Below the pieces are notes generated by a model that saw only the letters and a program-made list of their open reading frames with translations, had not been told where the DNA came from and did not search any database. Made by a program: the position numbers and the translations under genes. Positions 1-9,200 of a DNA stretch of 20,180 nt are shown piece by piece; positions within the stretch are counted from its first letter, which is position 1, and each line of letters opens with the position of its first letter. Origin of the DNA: Phycisphaerae bacterium (lineage in GTDB: Bacteria > Planctomycetota > Phycisphaerae > Phycisphaerales > SM1A02). The stretch is from the NCBI GenBank assembly GCA_002862325.1, contig PKCT01000290.1, forward strand, positions 1 to 20,180. The letters run 5' to 3'.

Positions 1-416
1 GATCTCGATGGGGACGGCCTGATCGACAGTGGAGACCTTGGGCTTTTGATCGGATCCTGGGGATCGTGCGAACCGTATTCGGCCTGTTCGCGCTTCGAAC
101 CGAGAACGGGGACTGCATCTACCTCGATTGGGGCGATTCCCCCGACGCCTGGTTCGTCTACGAAGCCTCGTCGCCCGGGCAGCTGAACCTTACTCTCTGC
201 CTATCCGAGTACGACACTTCGGTCGTGGTGTACCGGGGCGCGTGCGGATCGCTGGTCCGAGTCGCCTGCGACGACGACTCCTGCCAGCCGAACGGCCCCC
301 TCTACACGTCCAAGATCCTCAATCTCCCGATCGATGCCGCTCCCTACTACATCCGAGTGGGTGGTTGGGAGGGGGATTCAGGTACCGCGACATTCGGCGT
401 CGAATTCGAGGAATGA
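1..416 (+). pseudogene. 3' part of a secreted dockerin-containing protein, apparently frameshifted
   Basis: The gene enters from the left edge. Frame 1 gives one dockerin-like loop, DLDGDGLIDSGDLGLLIGSW then GSC, over about 1-69. That frame then becomes unnatural and stops at 184-186. From about 102, frame 3 reads as a convincing extracellular beta-domain: ENGDCIYLDWGDSPDAWFVY, a Cys-rich middle (VACDDDSC) and an end at VGGWEGDSGTATFGVEFEE with stop TGA at 414-416. One extra G after position 102 would join the two halves as FEP-ENGDC, so I read this as one gene with a single-base deletion near 100. It could be a real mutation or an assembly error. A start at GTG 66 is formally possible but would begin inside the dockerin. 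Function beyond an exported, probably anchored protein is unknown. Confidence 0.5.
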
Positions 417-547
417 TCACACGAAGCCCGGCCACCAGCATGCGATTCGCCGGTCACGACCCGGTGGTCCCGAGGTCCGGTAGAAGCCGGTTCATTGGAC
501 CGGCAAGGCTCTCCTTCCCGAAGGTCGAACCCGCTTGCCTGCATGGC

Positions 548-553
548 TAGAAT
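548..553 (+). promoter_or_regulatory. Candidate -10 box of lipA (TAGAAT)
   Basis: GCTAGAAT lies so that the box ends 8 nt before ATG 562, which would place the transcription start at or next to the start codon (leaderless mRNA). No good -35 hexamer is seen at 17 nt. The box overlaps the alternative TTG-535 reading and argues against that start. Confidence 0.4.
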
Positions 554-561
554 GGGTCCTC

Positions 562-1698
562 ATGGATTGTGAGACGACCATCGATGCCTCCACGGCACCG
601 GCCACCGCCAGTGCGACCGGCGAGGCCGTCGGCCCCAGCGCCGCGGCGATCGGTCGCACCGTGGCTCGTCATCCCCGGGCGCTCGGGGGCGATACCGCCC
701 GATCCACGCTCGGTACCGCGAGCCTCTCCCTCACCGGCATGGTGCTCGACAACCAGCCCTCGGCCCAGCAGATGCGAGTCGGCCGCAAGCCGGACTGGCT
801 TCGAGCCCAGGTCCCCGGTGGCGAGGGTTATCTCAAGCTCAAATCGTTGATCGACGAGCACCGTCTCCACACCGTCTGCCAGGAGGCCAGCTGCCCGAAC
901 ATGGGGGAATGCTGGTCCCGCGGCACCGCGACCATCATGATCCTCGGCGACACCTGCACCCGGAGCTGCGGCTTCTGCAACGTGAAGACCGGGAAGCCCA
1001 TGCCGGTCGACGACGACGAGCCCCGCCGCGTCGCGGAGGTGTTGTCGCAGATCAACCTCAAGCACGTCGTCATCACCAGCGTCGATCGCGACGATCAGAA
1101 GGACGGTGGCGCTCGAATCTGGGCGGAGACGATCCAGGCCGTCCACGAGGCGTGCCCGGACACGAGTGTCGAGGTCCTCGTCGGCGACTTCAAGGGTGTC
1201 GAAAAGGACATCCAGCTCGTCTGCGACGCCCGGCCCGAGATCATCAGCCACAACATGGAGACCGTCGACCGCATGCATCCGGCGGTCCGGCCCCAGGCCC
1301 GCTACGAGCGGAGCCTGAAGGTGCTCCAGCAGTTCAAGGCGAACGGACTGGTCACCAAGACCGGCATCATGCTCGGGATCGGTGAGCACGAGGACGAGGT
1401 CCTCGAACTCATGGACGACGTCCGGGCGTGGAGCGACTGCGACATCCTGACCATCGGGCAGTATCTCCAGCCGACCCGGAACCATCTCCCGATCGATCGC
1501 TGGGTGCATCCCGACGAGTTCGCCCGGCTTCGCGACGCGGCGCTCGACAAGGGCTTCGAGGTCTGCGAGAGCGGACCCCTCGTGCGATCGAGCTACCACG
1601 CCGAGGAGCAGGCGGAGCGACTCAGTCCCGAACGTGCCGACGTGCATGAGCGGATGAAGAAGCTGATCGCGCAGGCGCGGACTCGCGACGTCGGATGA
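562..1698 (+). CDS. lipA: Lipoyl synthase (radical SAM)
   Basis: LipA inserts two sulfur atoms into octanoyl groups on E2 and GcvH proteins in the cytoplasm, making the lipoyl cofactor. All hallmarks are present, numbered from ATG 562: the auxiliary-cluster motif CQEASCPNMGEC (C106, C111, C117), the radical-SAM motif CTRSCGFC (C132, C136, C139), and the RSSYHA motif at 342-347. The protein is 378 aa against roughly 280-330 in most homologues. The excess is an Ala/Thr/Arg-rich N-terminus of about 60 residues before RKPDWLRAQVPGG. A start at ATG 739 would give 319 aa of ordinary length, but codons between 562 and 739 keep the high GC3 of the gene, and a TAGAAT box sits just before 562. No Shine-Dalgarno is evident at either site. 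No lipB or dehydrogenase gene is adjacent. The gene converges on the serine protease at 1827. Identity is certain, the start moderately so. Confidence 0.93.
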   Translation: MDCETTIDASTAPATASATGEAVGPSAAAIGRTVARHPRALGGDTARSTLGTASLSLTGMVLDNQPSAQQMRVGRKPDWLRAQVPGGEGYLKLKSLIDEHRLHTVCQEASCPNMGECWSRGTATIMILGDTCTRSCGFCNVKTGKPMPVDDDEPRRVAEVLSQINLKHVVITSVDRDDQKDGGARIWAETIQAVHEACPDTSVEVLVGDFKGVEKDIQLVCDARPEIISHNMETVDRMHPAVRPQARYERSLKVLQQFKANGLVTKTGIMLGIGEHEDEVLELMDDVRAWSDCDILTIGQYLQPTRNHLPIDRWVHPDEFARLRDAALDKGFEVCESGPLVRSSYHAEEQAERLSPERADVHERMKKLIAQARTRDVG

Positions 1699-1765
1699 CG
1701 TCGTCGGTCTCGTCGGTCCCCCCGTCGTCCCCGCCATCATCCCCAGGGTGAATCGAAGACGAAGA

Positions 1766-1796
1766 CACCGCCCCACCGAATCTCGGCGGGGCGGTG
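1766..1796. terminator. Bidirectional hairpin between convergent genes
   Basis: A 14-bp stem (arms CACCGCCCCACCGA and TCGGCGGGGCGGTG, one mismatch) closes an ATC loop. It lies 67 nt after lipA and 30 nt after the convergent protease gene on the other strand. Neither side has a clean run of T, so it may terminate weakly or mainly protect 3' ends. Confidence 0.55.
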
Positions 1797-1826
1797 CATA
1801 TGAATTGATCGATCTTGGTGATGGTT

Positions 1827-3290
1827 TCAGGGGCAGTCTCCAAAGGCACCGAGCAGCAGTCCAAGGTCGCCACCATCCACCTTTCCGTCGCCGTTGAGAT
1901 CGGCTGCGGGACCGTTCGTCCCCCAGGCTCCGAGCATCAGCCCGAGATCGCCGCCGTCGACCTTTCCGTCGCCGTTCAGATCGCCCGGGCAGGGGAGTTC
2001 GAGATCGGAGCTGATCAGGACGTCGAACTCGTCGTCCGGTCGATCGTCCTGCACCTGGTCGGGGCGTTCACGCTCGATCGCGATCTCCTCGGCCTGGATC
2101 TTCGCGGCCTCGATCCCCTCCGTCCGCTTGGACGCTCGACCGGCGGATCCGGAGAGCAGGGCGAGGGCCTTCGCCGGGGGAAGGAAGCCCAGTGCCTGGG
2201 GCTCGTAGTTCATCCCCGGGAACCACGGCTCGCCGTGGAACTGCGCGCCCGGCGCCGAGATCATCTGGATCATCCGCGGAGACGTGGGGTCGCCCGGGCG
2301 CATGTCGTACTCGTACCACTCGTAGAAGCCCCGTTCGATGACCTGCATCTTCTTGCGGCTCGGACCAGTCGGCGGCGCCATCGCGCCGGGGTTGCCGACC
2401 GCCACACCTTCTCCGCGGAGCAAGCGATCCTGGTTCCGGGCGAAGTAGTCCGCGAGGTCCTCCCAGGTCATGATGGCCCACTCGGGGCAACCGGCCTCGA
2501 GACGTTCGGCCCAGCTCGGTTCCCAGCGCATCCATTCCCGGATCAGGTCCTCATTCTGCCAGACGAGTCGGGGACCGCCGCCGTCGCAGTCGTTCCAGTG
2601 CGTCGAATTGATCGCGAACACCTCGGCGAGCTCGGCGGTGTCCCAGGCCCAGTTCCAGACGGGGCTGCCCGAAGCGCCGCCCGTCGAATGAGCGTCGTAG
2701 CGGACCCATCGTTCGTGGATCTCGAGCATGTCTCCGTAGGCGAGCCACTGGTTCCGGTTCTTGCTGGAGTCGGGGGTGTCCTCGGTCGCGTATCCGGCCA
2801 TGACCGCCCAGTCGGAGTCGTATCCGAAGGTGAGGGGCATGAACGTGGTGATCTCATCGAACGGGCAGACGAAGGTCAGGGCGCCGTAGTCGACGGCCCG
2901 CTTCGGCGTGTAGCTGGTGTCGGTCCACTTGTTGTTGGTGTGCTTCCGCTTGGCCTCCCGGATGCCGTAGTCGTTCGAATACCAGGACCCGTCGCGACAG
3001 GCGCCGGGCATCAGGTGGATGTCCTTGATGAAGAACCGTCCCTTGTTTCGCTTGTAGACGCAGTGACCGTTGGTCAGAGCGCAGTGCGGACTCACGAGGA
3101 ATGCGGTGCCGTATCCACCGAGACTGCCGGTGTCGGGATCCTCGACGAAGAGTCGCGAGATCGTGTTGTACGGATAGACCGAGCTGAGGACGCAGTTTGA
3201 GGCCACGCGCTCCTCGCACGGCGTGTCCGCCATGAGCGGGGTGCAGAGGGTGGCGAGTCCGAGTGCGGCGATCTTCGAAGTGCGATGCAT
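1827..3290 (-). CDS. Secreted V8/trypsin-like serine protease with two C-terminal dockerin repeats
   Basis: Predicted exported endopeptidase, 487 aa. The start is ATG 3290: GGAG lies 9 nt upstream and it opens a normal signal peptide (MHRTSKIAALGLATLCTPLMA). The longer frame to 3416 has no such signal. The catalytic triad is readable: His76 in ALTNGHC, Asp134 in AVDYGAL, Ser207 in GGASGSP, as in the S1B/V8-like branch of the chymotrypsin fold. Many cysteines suggest disulfides. The middle part (about 260-420) is not recognised. A charged linker (420-433) leads to two almost identical dockerin loops, each with GDGKVDGGDLGL (436-487). It lies downstream of the metzincin gene in the same direction but behind a strong terminator, so it probably has its own promoter, which I cannot place. 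Substrate specificity cannot be read from the sequence. Confidence 0.85.
   Translation of the reverse strand: MHRTSKIAALGLATLCTPLMADTPCEERVASNCVLSSVYPYNTISRLFVEDPDTGSLGGYGTAFLVSPHCALTNGHCVYKRNKGRFFIKDIHLMPGACRDGSWYSNDYGIREAKRKHTNNKWTDTSYTPKRAVDYGALTFVCPFDEITTFMPLTFGYDSDWAVMAGYATEDTPDSSKNRNQWLAYGDMLEIHERWVRYDAHSTGGASGSPVWNWAWDTAELAEVFAINSTHWNDCDGGGPRLVWQNEDLIREWMRWEPSWAERLEAGCPEWAIMTWEDLADYFARNQDRLLRGEGVAVGNPGAMAPPTGPSRKKMQVIERGFYEWYEYDMRPGDPTSPRMIQMISAPGAQFHGEPWFPGMNYEPQALGFLPPAKALALLSGSAGRASKRTEGIEAAKIQAEEIAIERERPDQVQDDRPDDEFDVLISSDLELPCPGDLNGDGKVDGGDLGLMLGAWGTNGPAADLNGDGKVDGGDLGLLLGAFGDCP
1849..1983 (-). repeat. Tandem dockerin-coding repeat, 81-bp period
   Basis: The two dockerin units of the serine protease are duplicated at DNA level. 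The 16-mer CCTTTCCGTCGCCGTT occurs at 1880-1895 and again at 1961-1976 on the plus strand, 81 bp (27 codons) apart, with similar sequence around it. This suggests a recent internal duplication or gene conversion. Confidence 0.6.
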
Positions 3291-3395
3291 TGGTTCCATC
3301 TCCGGGGGGTTGCGGGATCGTGCGTTCGGCCGGTGATTCGGTCGAGCGACATCCGTTTCCGGAGCTGGAGCGGGGTTCTCACACCAATTGAAGCG

Positions 3396-3423
3396 AAAAA
3401 GGGCCCCGAAACACATGGGGCCC
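3396..3423 (-). terminator. Rho-independent terminator of the metzincin gene
   Basis: On the minus strand GGGCCCC, a 9-nt loop and GGGGCCC are followed directly by TTTTT. It lies 33 nt beyond the stop of the metalloprotease at 3456. This is the clearest intrinsic terminator in the window. Confidence 0.8.
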
Positions 3424-3455
3424 TCCGAGAGAGGTCGGGGTCTTGGTGATCTGGA

Positions 3456-5831
3456 TCAGCCGCCGCATGGGCCCCAGAGGACCAGCACGATGCCGAGATC
3501 GCCCGAATCGATCAGGCCGTCGTCGTTCAGATCCGCTTCCGGCAGGTTGCCGGCGTCGCCCCAGGCGGAGAGCAGCAATCCGAAGTCGGCGGCATCGACG
3601 GCACCGTTGAGATCGAAGTCGCCGGGGCAGGCGGATCCACTCGAACAGTCGTCGGGCAGACCATCCCCATCGGTGTCGGCGCACGATTCGGACTCGCACG
3701 AGGATCCCCCGATCGAGACGTCACCACTGGTTGTCGCCGTCGCGTGTCCACAGAAGACCACGTTCTCGATCACGCAGACCCCTTGACCGGAATTCGCCAC
3801 GGCGCTTCCGATCGAAGCCTCGTTCGACGCGAACACGACGTCGACCAGGGTGGGATTCGACGTCTGTCTCAGGTAGAGCGCACCGCCACGGTTGGCGGCG
3901 ACGTTGTCTATGAACGTGCAGCCGCCGAACACGGGTCGACTGTCGGTGCCGCGAACGTAGATCGCGCCACCGTTGGTGCCGGAGTTGCCGCGGAAGACGC
4001 AGTTGAGGAACATCGGCGAGGAGCCGATGAGGTCGATCGCGCCGCCGCTTCCGGCGTTTCCGTTCCGAAACTCGAGGTTCTCGAACAGGGTGCTTGAGGT
4101 GGTGCTCTCGATGTTGAAGATCCCATTCGCGCCGCCGGCGTCCAGGATGGTCGCGGCGCCCCCCGCGAGTCCGACCGCTCCCCGGATGGTGAGTCTGCGA
4201 CTGATCATGTCGATTTCACTGGTGATGACGTGGACGCCCGACGCGACGTTGATGATCGCATCGGCCGGTGCGGCGGCGACCGCCTCCTCCAGTGTCGCGA
4301 AGTCCTGCGGTACGTCGAACGCGCCGTCGAGGCAGTCCGCGACGCCGTCGCCATCCTCGTCCAGGTCTTCGATCCCGCAGCCACAGACTCCAGGATCGGT
4401 CTTCAGTGGGTCGATCGGACAGTTGTCGCAGGCGTCGCCCGTCCCGTCCTCGTCGGCATCGGCCTGGTCTCCGTTGGGAATGGTGGGACAGTTGTCATCG
4501 CCGTCACCCACTCCGTCGAAGTCGACGTCCGCATCAACGCAGGGTAGATCGCTCACGCACGAACGCGAGCCGATGTAGTTTCGAAACACCGACTGGACGC
4601 GGGTGTCGAATCGAAGGTCGATGTTGTTGATGCCTCCGGAGCACTGGTGGCAGTAGCTCATGATGGTGCCACCGAAGGCTCCGGCGCAGTCGCCTTCGCC
4701 ACATCCGTCGATGTTCGGGTTGTAGTCGTGGGTGTGCGGGGAACCGAACAGGTGCCCGAGCTCGTGGGTGAAGACGATGATGTCCCAGTTCTGGAAACTG
4801 TGCTGCTCGAGGGGCGTCGGGAAGAAACCACCCATGCTGCCCGACACGGCGTAGCTGTTGTTGTTCGAGCAGATCGATCCGATCGCGTTCGCGACGCCAC
4901 CGCCGAGGTTTGCGGTCGAGACGAGGTGGGCGGTGTCACGGGCGACCGAACTCATGTTGTTGCGCCAGTAGGTTCGGAACTCGGAGAGACGACTTCCGGA
5001 GCTGGTTCCGGTCCATGGATCCGGGTCGCTCCAGAGACGCGAGTACACCATCGACAACTGGATCGAAACGTCGCGCTTGTAGATCACGTTCGCGCCGGCG
5101 ATCAGGGTCTCCATGTACGCCATGGCGGCGTCCTCGTCGCCACCGAAGGTGCCGAGGAACGCGTTGTCCGAATCCATCGCGACGTCGACGGTCATGCAGA
5201 TGTCGCCTGCGATGCCGCCGCCACCGTCGGTCTGATCGGATTCGGGGACCGGTCCGACCATCGGCGGCGTCTCGCACTGGAAGGGCGACCACTCGATGAG
5301 GTCCTGGCCGATGCGGGAGGTCGAGTAGACGACCAGGTTCCGATTCTTTCCGGGGTCGCCGGACGTCAGTACGAAGCGTTCGCCCGCGGCCTTCACCCAT
5401 CCGAAGATTCCCGCCGAACTCTCCGAGATGAAGACCTCCGAATCGGGATCCCCGATGACCACTCCTTCCCAGAGATTGGCGGTCGAGCGTCCGAGATCGA
5501 TGGTCTCCCCACCACGGACCAGTTCGACGATCGCGTCTTCGGATCGGACGCGCACTCGTCGGAGATCGAGGTCGACCCGCGTTCTCAGATCGAGGGGGAG
5601 TCGTTCGATCAGACAGTGGTCACCGGTCGCGGCGAGGTCGAGTTCGTGCTGGGCGACCTCCAACGCGATGGCGCCGCGAAGCATCGCCTCGCGATTCATC
5701 TTGACGCGGAATGGTTGAACGACGCTCTGGATCTCCTCGGCAGCCGCGACCGAATGTTCATTGATCGTGGCATGCGTCTGGGTGGCGATGGAGAGGCAGA
5801 CGAACGAAGTGAGGAGGGCGAGGCTGCGCAT
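3456..5831 (-). CDS. Secreted metzincin metalloprotease with TSP3 repeats, beta-helix and dockerin pair
   Basis: Predicted exported zinc endopeptidase of 791 aa. The start is ATG 5831, with AGAGAG 9 nt upstream and a signal peptide MRSLALLTSFVCLSIATQTHA. The TTG-5885 extension lacks these. Residues about 25-200 look like a propeptide. The catalytic domain (about 205-425) carries HELGHLFGSPH (zinc ligands His356, His360, His366) and a Met-turn TIMSYCH (Met391), as in reprolysin-type M12 enzymes. Then come Asp-rich thrombospondin type-3-like calcium repeats (DVDFDGVGDGDDNCP, about 432-502), a right-handed beta-helix of polymorphic-repeat type (GGAIDL, GGAIYV, GGALYL rungs, about 505-710), a further DTDGDGLPDDC loop, and two dockerin loops (736-791). 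It is divergent from the M43 protease across 466 bp. The substrate is unknown. Confidence 0.87.
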   Translation of the reverse strand: MRSLALLTSFVCLSIATQTHATINEHSVAAAEEIQSVVQPFRVKMNREAMLRGAIALEVAQHELDLAATGDHCLIERLPLDLRTRVDLDLRRVRVRSEDAIVELVRGGETIDLGRSTANLWEGVVIGDPDSEVFISESSAGIFGWVKAAGERFVLTSGDPGKNRNLVVYSTSRIGQDLIEWSPFQCETPPMVGPVPESDQTDGGGGIAGDICMTVDVAMDSDNAFLGTFGGDEDAAMAYMETLIAGANVIYKRDVSIQLSMVYSRLWSDPDPWTGTSSGSRLSEFRTYWRNNMSSVARDTAHLVSTANLGGGVANAIGSICSNNNSYAVSGSMGGFFPTPLEQHSFQNWDIIVFTHELGHLFGSPHTHDYNPNIDGCGEGDCAGAFGGTIMSYCHQCSGGINNIDLRFDTRVQSVFRNYIGSRSCVSDLPCVDADVDFDGVGDGDDNCPTIPNGDQADADEDGTGDACDNCPIDPLKTDPGVCGCGIEDLDEDGDGVADCLDGAFDVPQDFATLEEAVAAAPADAIINVASGVHVITSEIDMISRRLTIRGAVGLAGGAATILDAGGANGIFNIESTTSSTLFENLEFRNGNAGSGGAIDLIGSSPMFLNCVFRGNSGTNGGAIYVRGTDSRPVFGGCTFIDNVAANRGGALYLRQTSNPTLVDVVFASNEASIGSAVANSGQGVCVIENVVFCGHATATTSGDVSIGGSSCESESCADTDGDGLPDDCSSGSACPGDFDLNGAVDAADFGLLLSAWGDAGNLPEADLNDDGLIDSGDLGIVLVLWGPCGG

Positions 5832-6153
5832 CCAGTGGGTCTCTCTTTGGCGGCGGTAGGTGGGTACTCGATGTACTAATGACAATCAAATGTCTCTAGT
5901 GGGTCGTGAGCCGGGCATGGATCACGAATCCACGACGTCTTGGATGCACGGGATGCGGTTCAGTTCCCCCGTCCGCGGACCTGGAACCGCTGGTCATCGA
6001 TCGGTGGAAGATCCTGTGCGCCACTGCTTTGGATTGATCTCTCGTGGCGACCGGATCAGCCATGACTGTCGATGTGGTGACCAGTCCTTCGAACCATCGA
6101 TCAAGGGTGCCCGCGATTCAGCGAGGGGCCGTCACGGACAGTGGCTCCTGACA

Positions 6154-6170
6154 CGTTGATGTCATCAACG
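6154..6170. promoter_or_regulatory. 17-bp perfect dyad in the divergent promoter region
   Basis: CGTTGATG-T-CATCAACG is a perfect inverted repeat with 8-bp arms and a one-base centre, a shape suited to a dimeric repressor or activator. It sits in the 466-bp gap between the two divergent metalloprotease genes, about 62 bp upstream of the candidate M43-gene -35. The rest of the gap (5832-6297) shows no convincing gene. The small open frames there have no family signature. Confidence 0.35.
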
Positions 6171-6231
6171 GCGTGGCCAGGTGGTCTTGCTGATTACAGG
6201 ACCACATTTGAGCGTTTCACCGCGATTCGTA

Positions 6232-6260
6232 TCGGCAACTTTGCGATTTGGAGGTATGTT
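6232..6260 (+). promoter_or_regulatory. Candidate promoter of the M43 protease gene
   Basis: TCGGCA (6232-6237) and TATGTT (6255-6260, preceded by GG as an extended -10) are 17 nt apart. The predicted start near 6267 leaves a leader of about 30 nt that contains AGGAG at 6286-6290, 7 nt before ATG 6298. Confidence 0.4.
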
Positions 6261-6297
6261 CGAGGGGCGTCAGAACCTGTCTTTCAGGAGCTCAAAG

Positions 6298-9200
6298 ATG
6301 AAGATTTCGATGCGGTGGACGGCGATCGTTCTGGCTGCCGGTTCCTCTCTTGCGTCCGCCCAGTCGATCGAGCGACCATGGCAGAACGCCGACGGCACGA
6401 TCACCTTCAAGAAGAACATCTACCCCTCCTGGAAGGCGTTCCATGAATCACCGGACTTCGATCCGATGAATCGATGTCAGGCGCCCGATCCGAGCGTCGA
6501 TGGTCCGATTCGACCGGGGGAACCGATGCACTTCCGAGGCATCGATCCCGCGGACTGCGGATATTTCTCCACCACCATCAATCCGATCTATGCCCCATCG
6601 GTCGAGACGTATCAGATTCGAGTGGTCGTCCATGTGATCGCCAACAGCTCCGGCACGCAGGGTGTCATCTCCGACGAGCAGGTTCGAAGCGGCATTCGAA
6701 TCCTGAACGAGGACTTCAACGCGCTGGTGGGGACGCCGGGTGAGCCCGGAACCTTCGCGAACATCGAGTTCGTGCTTGCGGATACGGATCCCGACGGAAA
6801 CCCGACCGACGGCATCACCAACTCGAACAACGACTCGTGGTTCAACGATGGTGGAAGCTACTGGGAGGCCCTGAACTGGGATCCGACCCGGTACATGAAC
6901 ATCTACACCACGACCGCGGGCGGCGCCCTCGGCTACGTGTCGGGGTTCCCCTCCGAGGCCGGTTTCCCCGGCAGCACCCAGGACCGGGTGGTGGTGCTCT
7001 GGTCCAGCTACGGCGAGGATGCCCCGTACGGCCCGCCCTACAACCAGGGACGGACCCTCACCCACGAAGTCGGTCACTACCTCGGTCTCTTCCACACCTT
7101 CCAGGACGGGTGCGACAGCGGCGCCTGCTACACGAGCAGCGACCTCATCTGCGACACCAATTCGGAGAGCGGCCCGAACTTCGGTTGCGGACCGGCGAGC
7201 ACCTGTGGAAGCACCGATCCCACCGACAACTACATGGATTACTCCGACGATCTCTGCATGAACAAGTTCACTCCCGAGCAGGTGAACCGCATGCGATGCT
7301 CGCTCCTGAACTACCGCTCCGACATCTACGAGGAGGGTGGCAGCTGCTCGACCGGCGAGGCCGGATTCGGATCGCCGAAGGTGCAGCCGGACTCCCTGGT
7401 GACGGTCGTGGTGGACGACTGCGACCTCGATCTCGACGACACCGCGATCGACACCATCACGGTCCAGGTCCGCAGTGAATTCGATGTCGGCTTCTCGCTG
7501 GAACTGGCGGAGGTCGCGGCCGACGCCGGCGTCTTCGAAGCCAACGCGCAGATCACCTCCGATCCCTCGGGTTCCGGCATCTACGCCCCCGACGGCTCGA
7601 TCATCGAAGTGATCTACATCGACGAACTCGACGCCGACGGCAACGCGAACGTCGAGGTCCTCGGCCAGGCCGAGGTCGACGGCTCGATCGAGGGTCCGCC
7701 GACCTACGCGGTCGGCGACTTCACTCCGAGCACGGCGACGGTCCAGGTGACCGCCGCGGAGCCGGTGAGGGTCGACATCGACTTCGGACTCGACTGTCTC
7801 TCGCTCGGGAGCACCGCGAGCAGCGGTGGATTCGCCCTGGATTCCTCCGTCGTCCTCGAGGGACTCGAGGACGCGACCACCTATGCCTACACGGTGACGA
7901 TCACCGATGAAGCGGGCAACACCGCGACCTACCCGGCCAAGGGGTGCGACGAATTCGAGGTTCCCGAAGCGCCCGAGGCGTTCGCCGAGATCTTCTCGGG
8001 CGGGTTCGATCTCGACGGCACTTCCATTCGGTTCGTTCCAGTGGGGGGTGCGGACTACTACGCACCCTGTGCCGAGTCGATCTCCTCGCTTCCGTTCGAT
8101 CCATCAGGCGGCACCTCGGTGTCCCTCGGTGACGACGACTTCCAATCGGTCTCGCTTCCGTTCGCCTTCGACCTGTACGGATCCTCCTATGGATCGGTCT
8201 TCATCGGAAGCAACGGGTACCTGACGTTCGCCAGTGGCGACGATACCTACACCGAAACGACGAGCGATCACTTCAACCAGCCCCGCATCAGCATGCTCTT
8301 CGACGATCTCGACCCGAGCGCGGGCGGCTCGATCTCGTATCGAAGCGAGGCGGATCGATTCGTGGTGACGTATTCCAACCTGCCCGAGTACGACACGAGC
8401 AATTCGAACACCTTCCAGGTGGCGCTGGCGTCCGACGGCGAGATCACCCTCGCCTATCTCGGCATCGAGTCGGCTGACTCGATCGTCGGTCTCTCCGATG
8501 GACTCGGCATCCCAGACGACTTCATCGCGTCCGATCTCTCGAGCAGCGCCTCGGGATGTCTTCCGCTTCCGCCCTCGGCGTCCGATGTGAGCGTGGGCAC
8601 CGCGCCTGGAACGGCGGTCGAGATCTCACTGCTCGGCAGCGACGACGGCCAGCCCCTTCCCCTGGTCTACGAGGTCCTGAGTCTTCCTCAGAACGGCGAT
8701 CTCATCGACCTCTCCACCGGCGGGACCATTGAGATCGTGCCCTACTCGATCAACCAGGTCCCCGGTCCGCATGTCCGATTCGAACCGTCCGGCTTGAACG
8801 AGTTCGAGACGTCCTTCAGCTATCGATGCACCGACGGCGGCACGGCTCCCGGGGGTGGCGTCTCGAACGAGGCGACCGTCACGATCCTCGTTGTTTCAGG
8901 TCCGAGGGTCGTCAAGGCGTGGAATATGGACGTCGATCCGGGCTGGACCCTCAATGAGGGTGGCCAGGGGTGGAGCTACGGACCGCCCTCCGGTTCGGGT
9001 GGAGACCCCTCGAGCGGCGCGACTGGAAGCAACGTCGTCGGCTTCGCCACGGGCCAGTACGACAACGATCTTCCCGAGATCCACGCCACCACCGATGCGG
9101 TCGACTGCTCGGATTGCACGGAAACGACGCTTCGCTTCAAGCGCTGGCTAGGGGTCGAGCGTTCGATCTACGACCATGCGTACGTCCGGGTATCCAACGA

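Noticed and set aside
547..1776. Long minus-strand open frame opposite lipA
   Set aside because: It mirrors the LipA codons in register, a GC-bias shadow. The product has no family signature and LipA motifs are all on the plus strand.
1815..3200. 461-codon plus-strand open frame opposite the serine protease
   Set aside because: Composition is Val/Arg/Asp-rich shadow protein. The catalytic triad, signal peptide and dockerins are on the minus strand.
4647..5879. 410-codon plus-strand open frame opposite the metzincin
   Set aside because: No signal, domain or ribosome-binding site. The opposite strand encodes HExxHxxGxxH and other clear motifs.
5860..6446. Small plus-strand open frames between the divergent proteases
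   Set aside because: No ribosome-binding site or family pattern. One overlaps the M43 start out of frame. I treat the region as promoter DNA.
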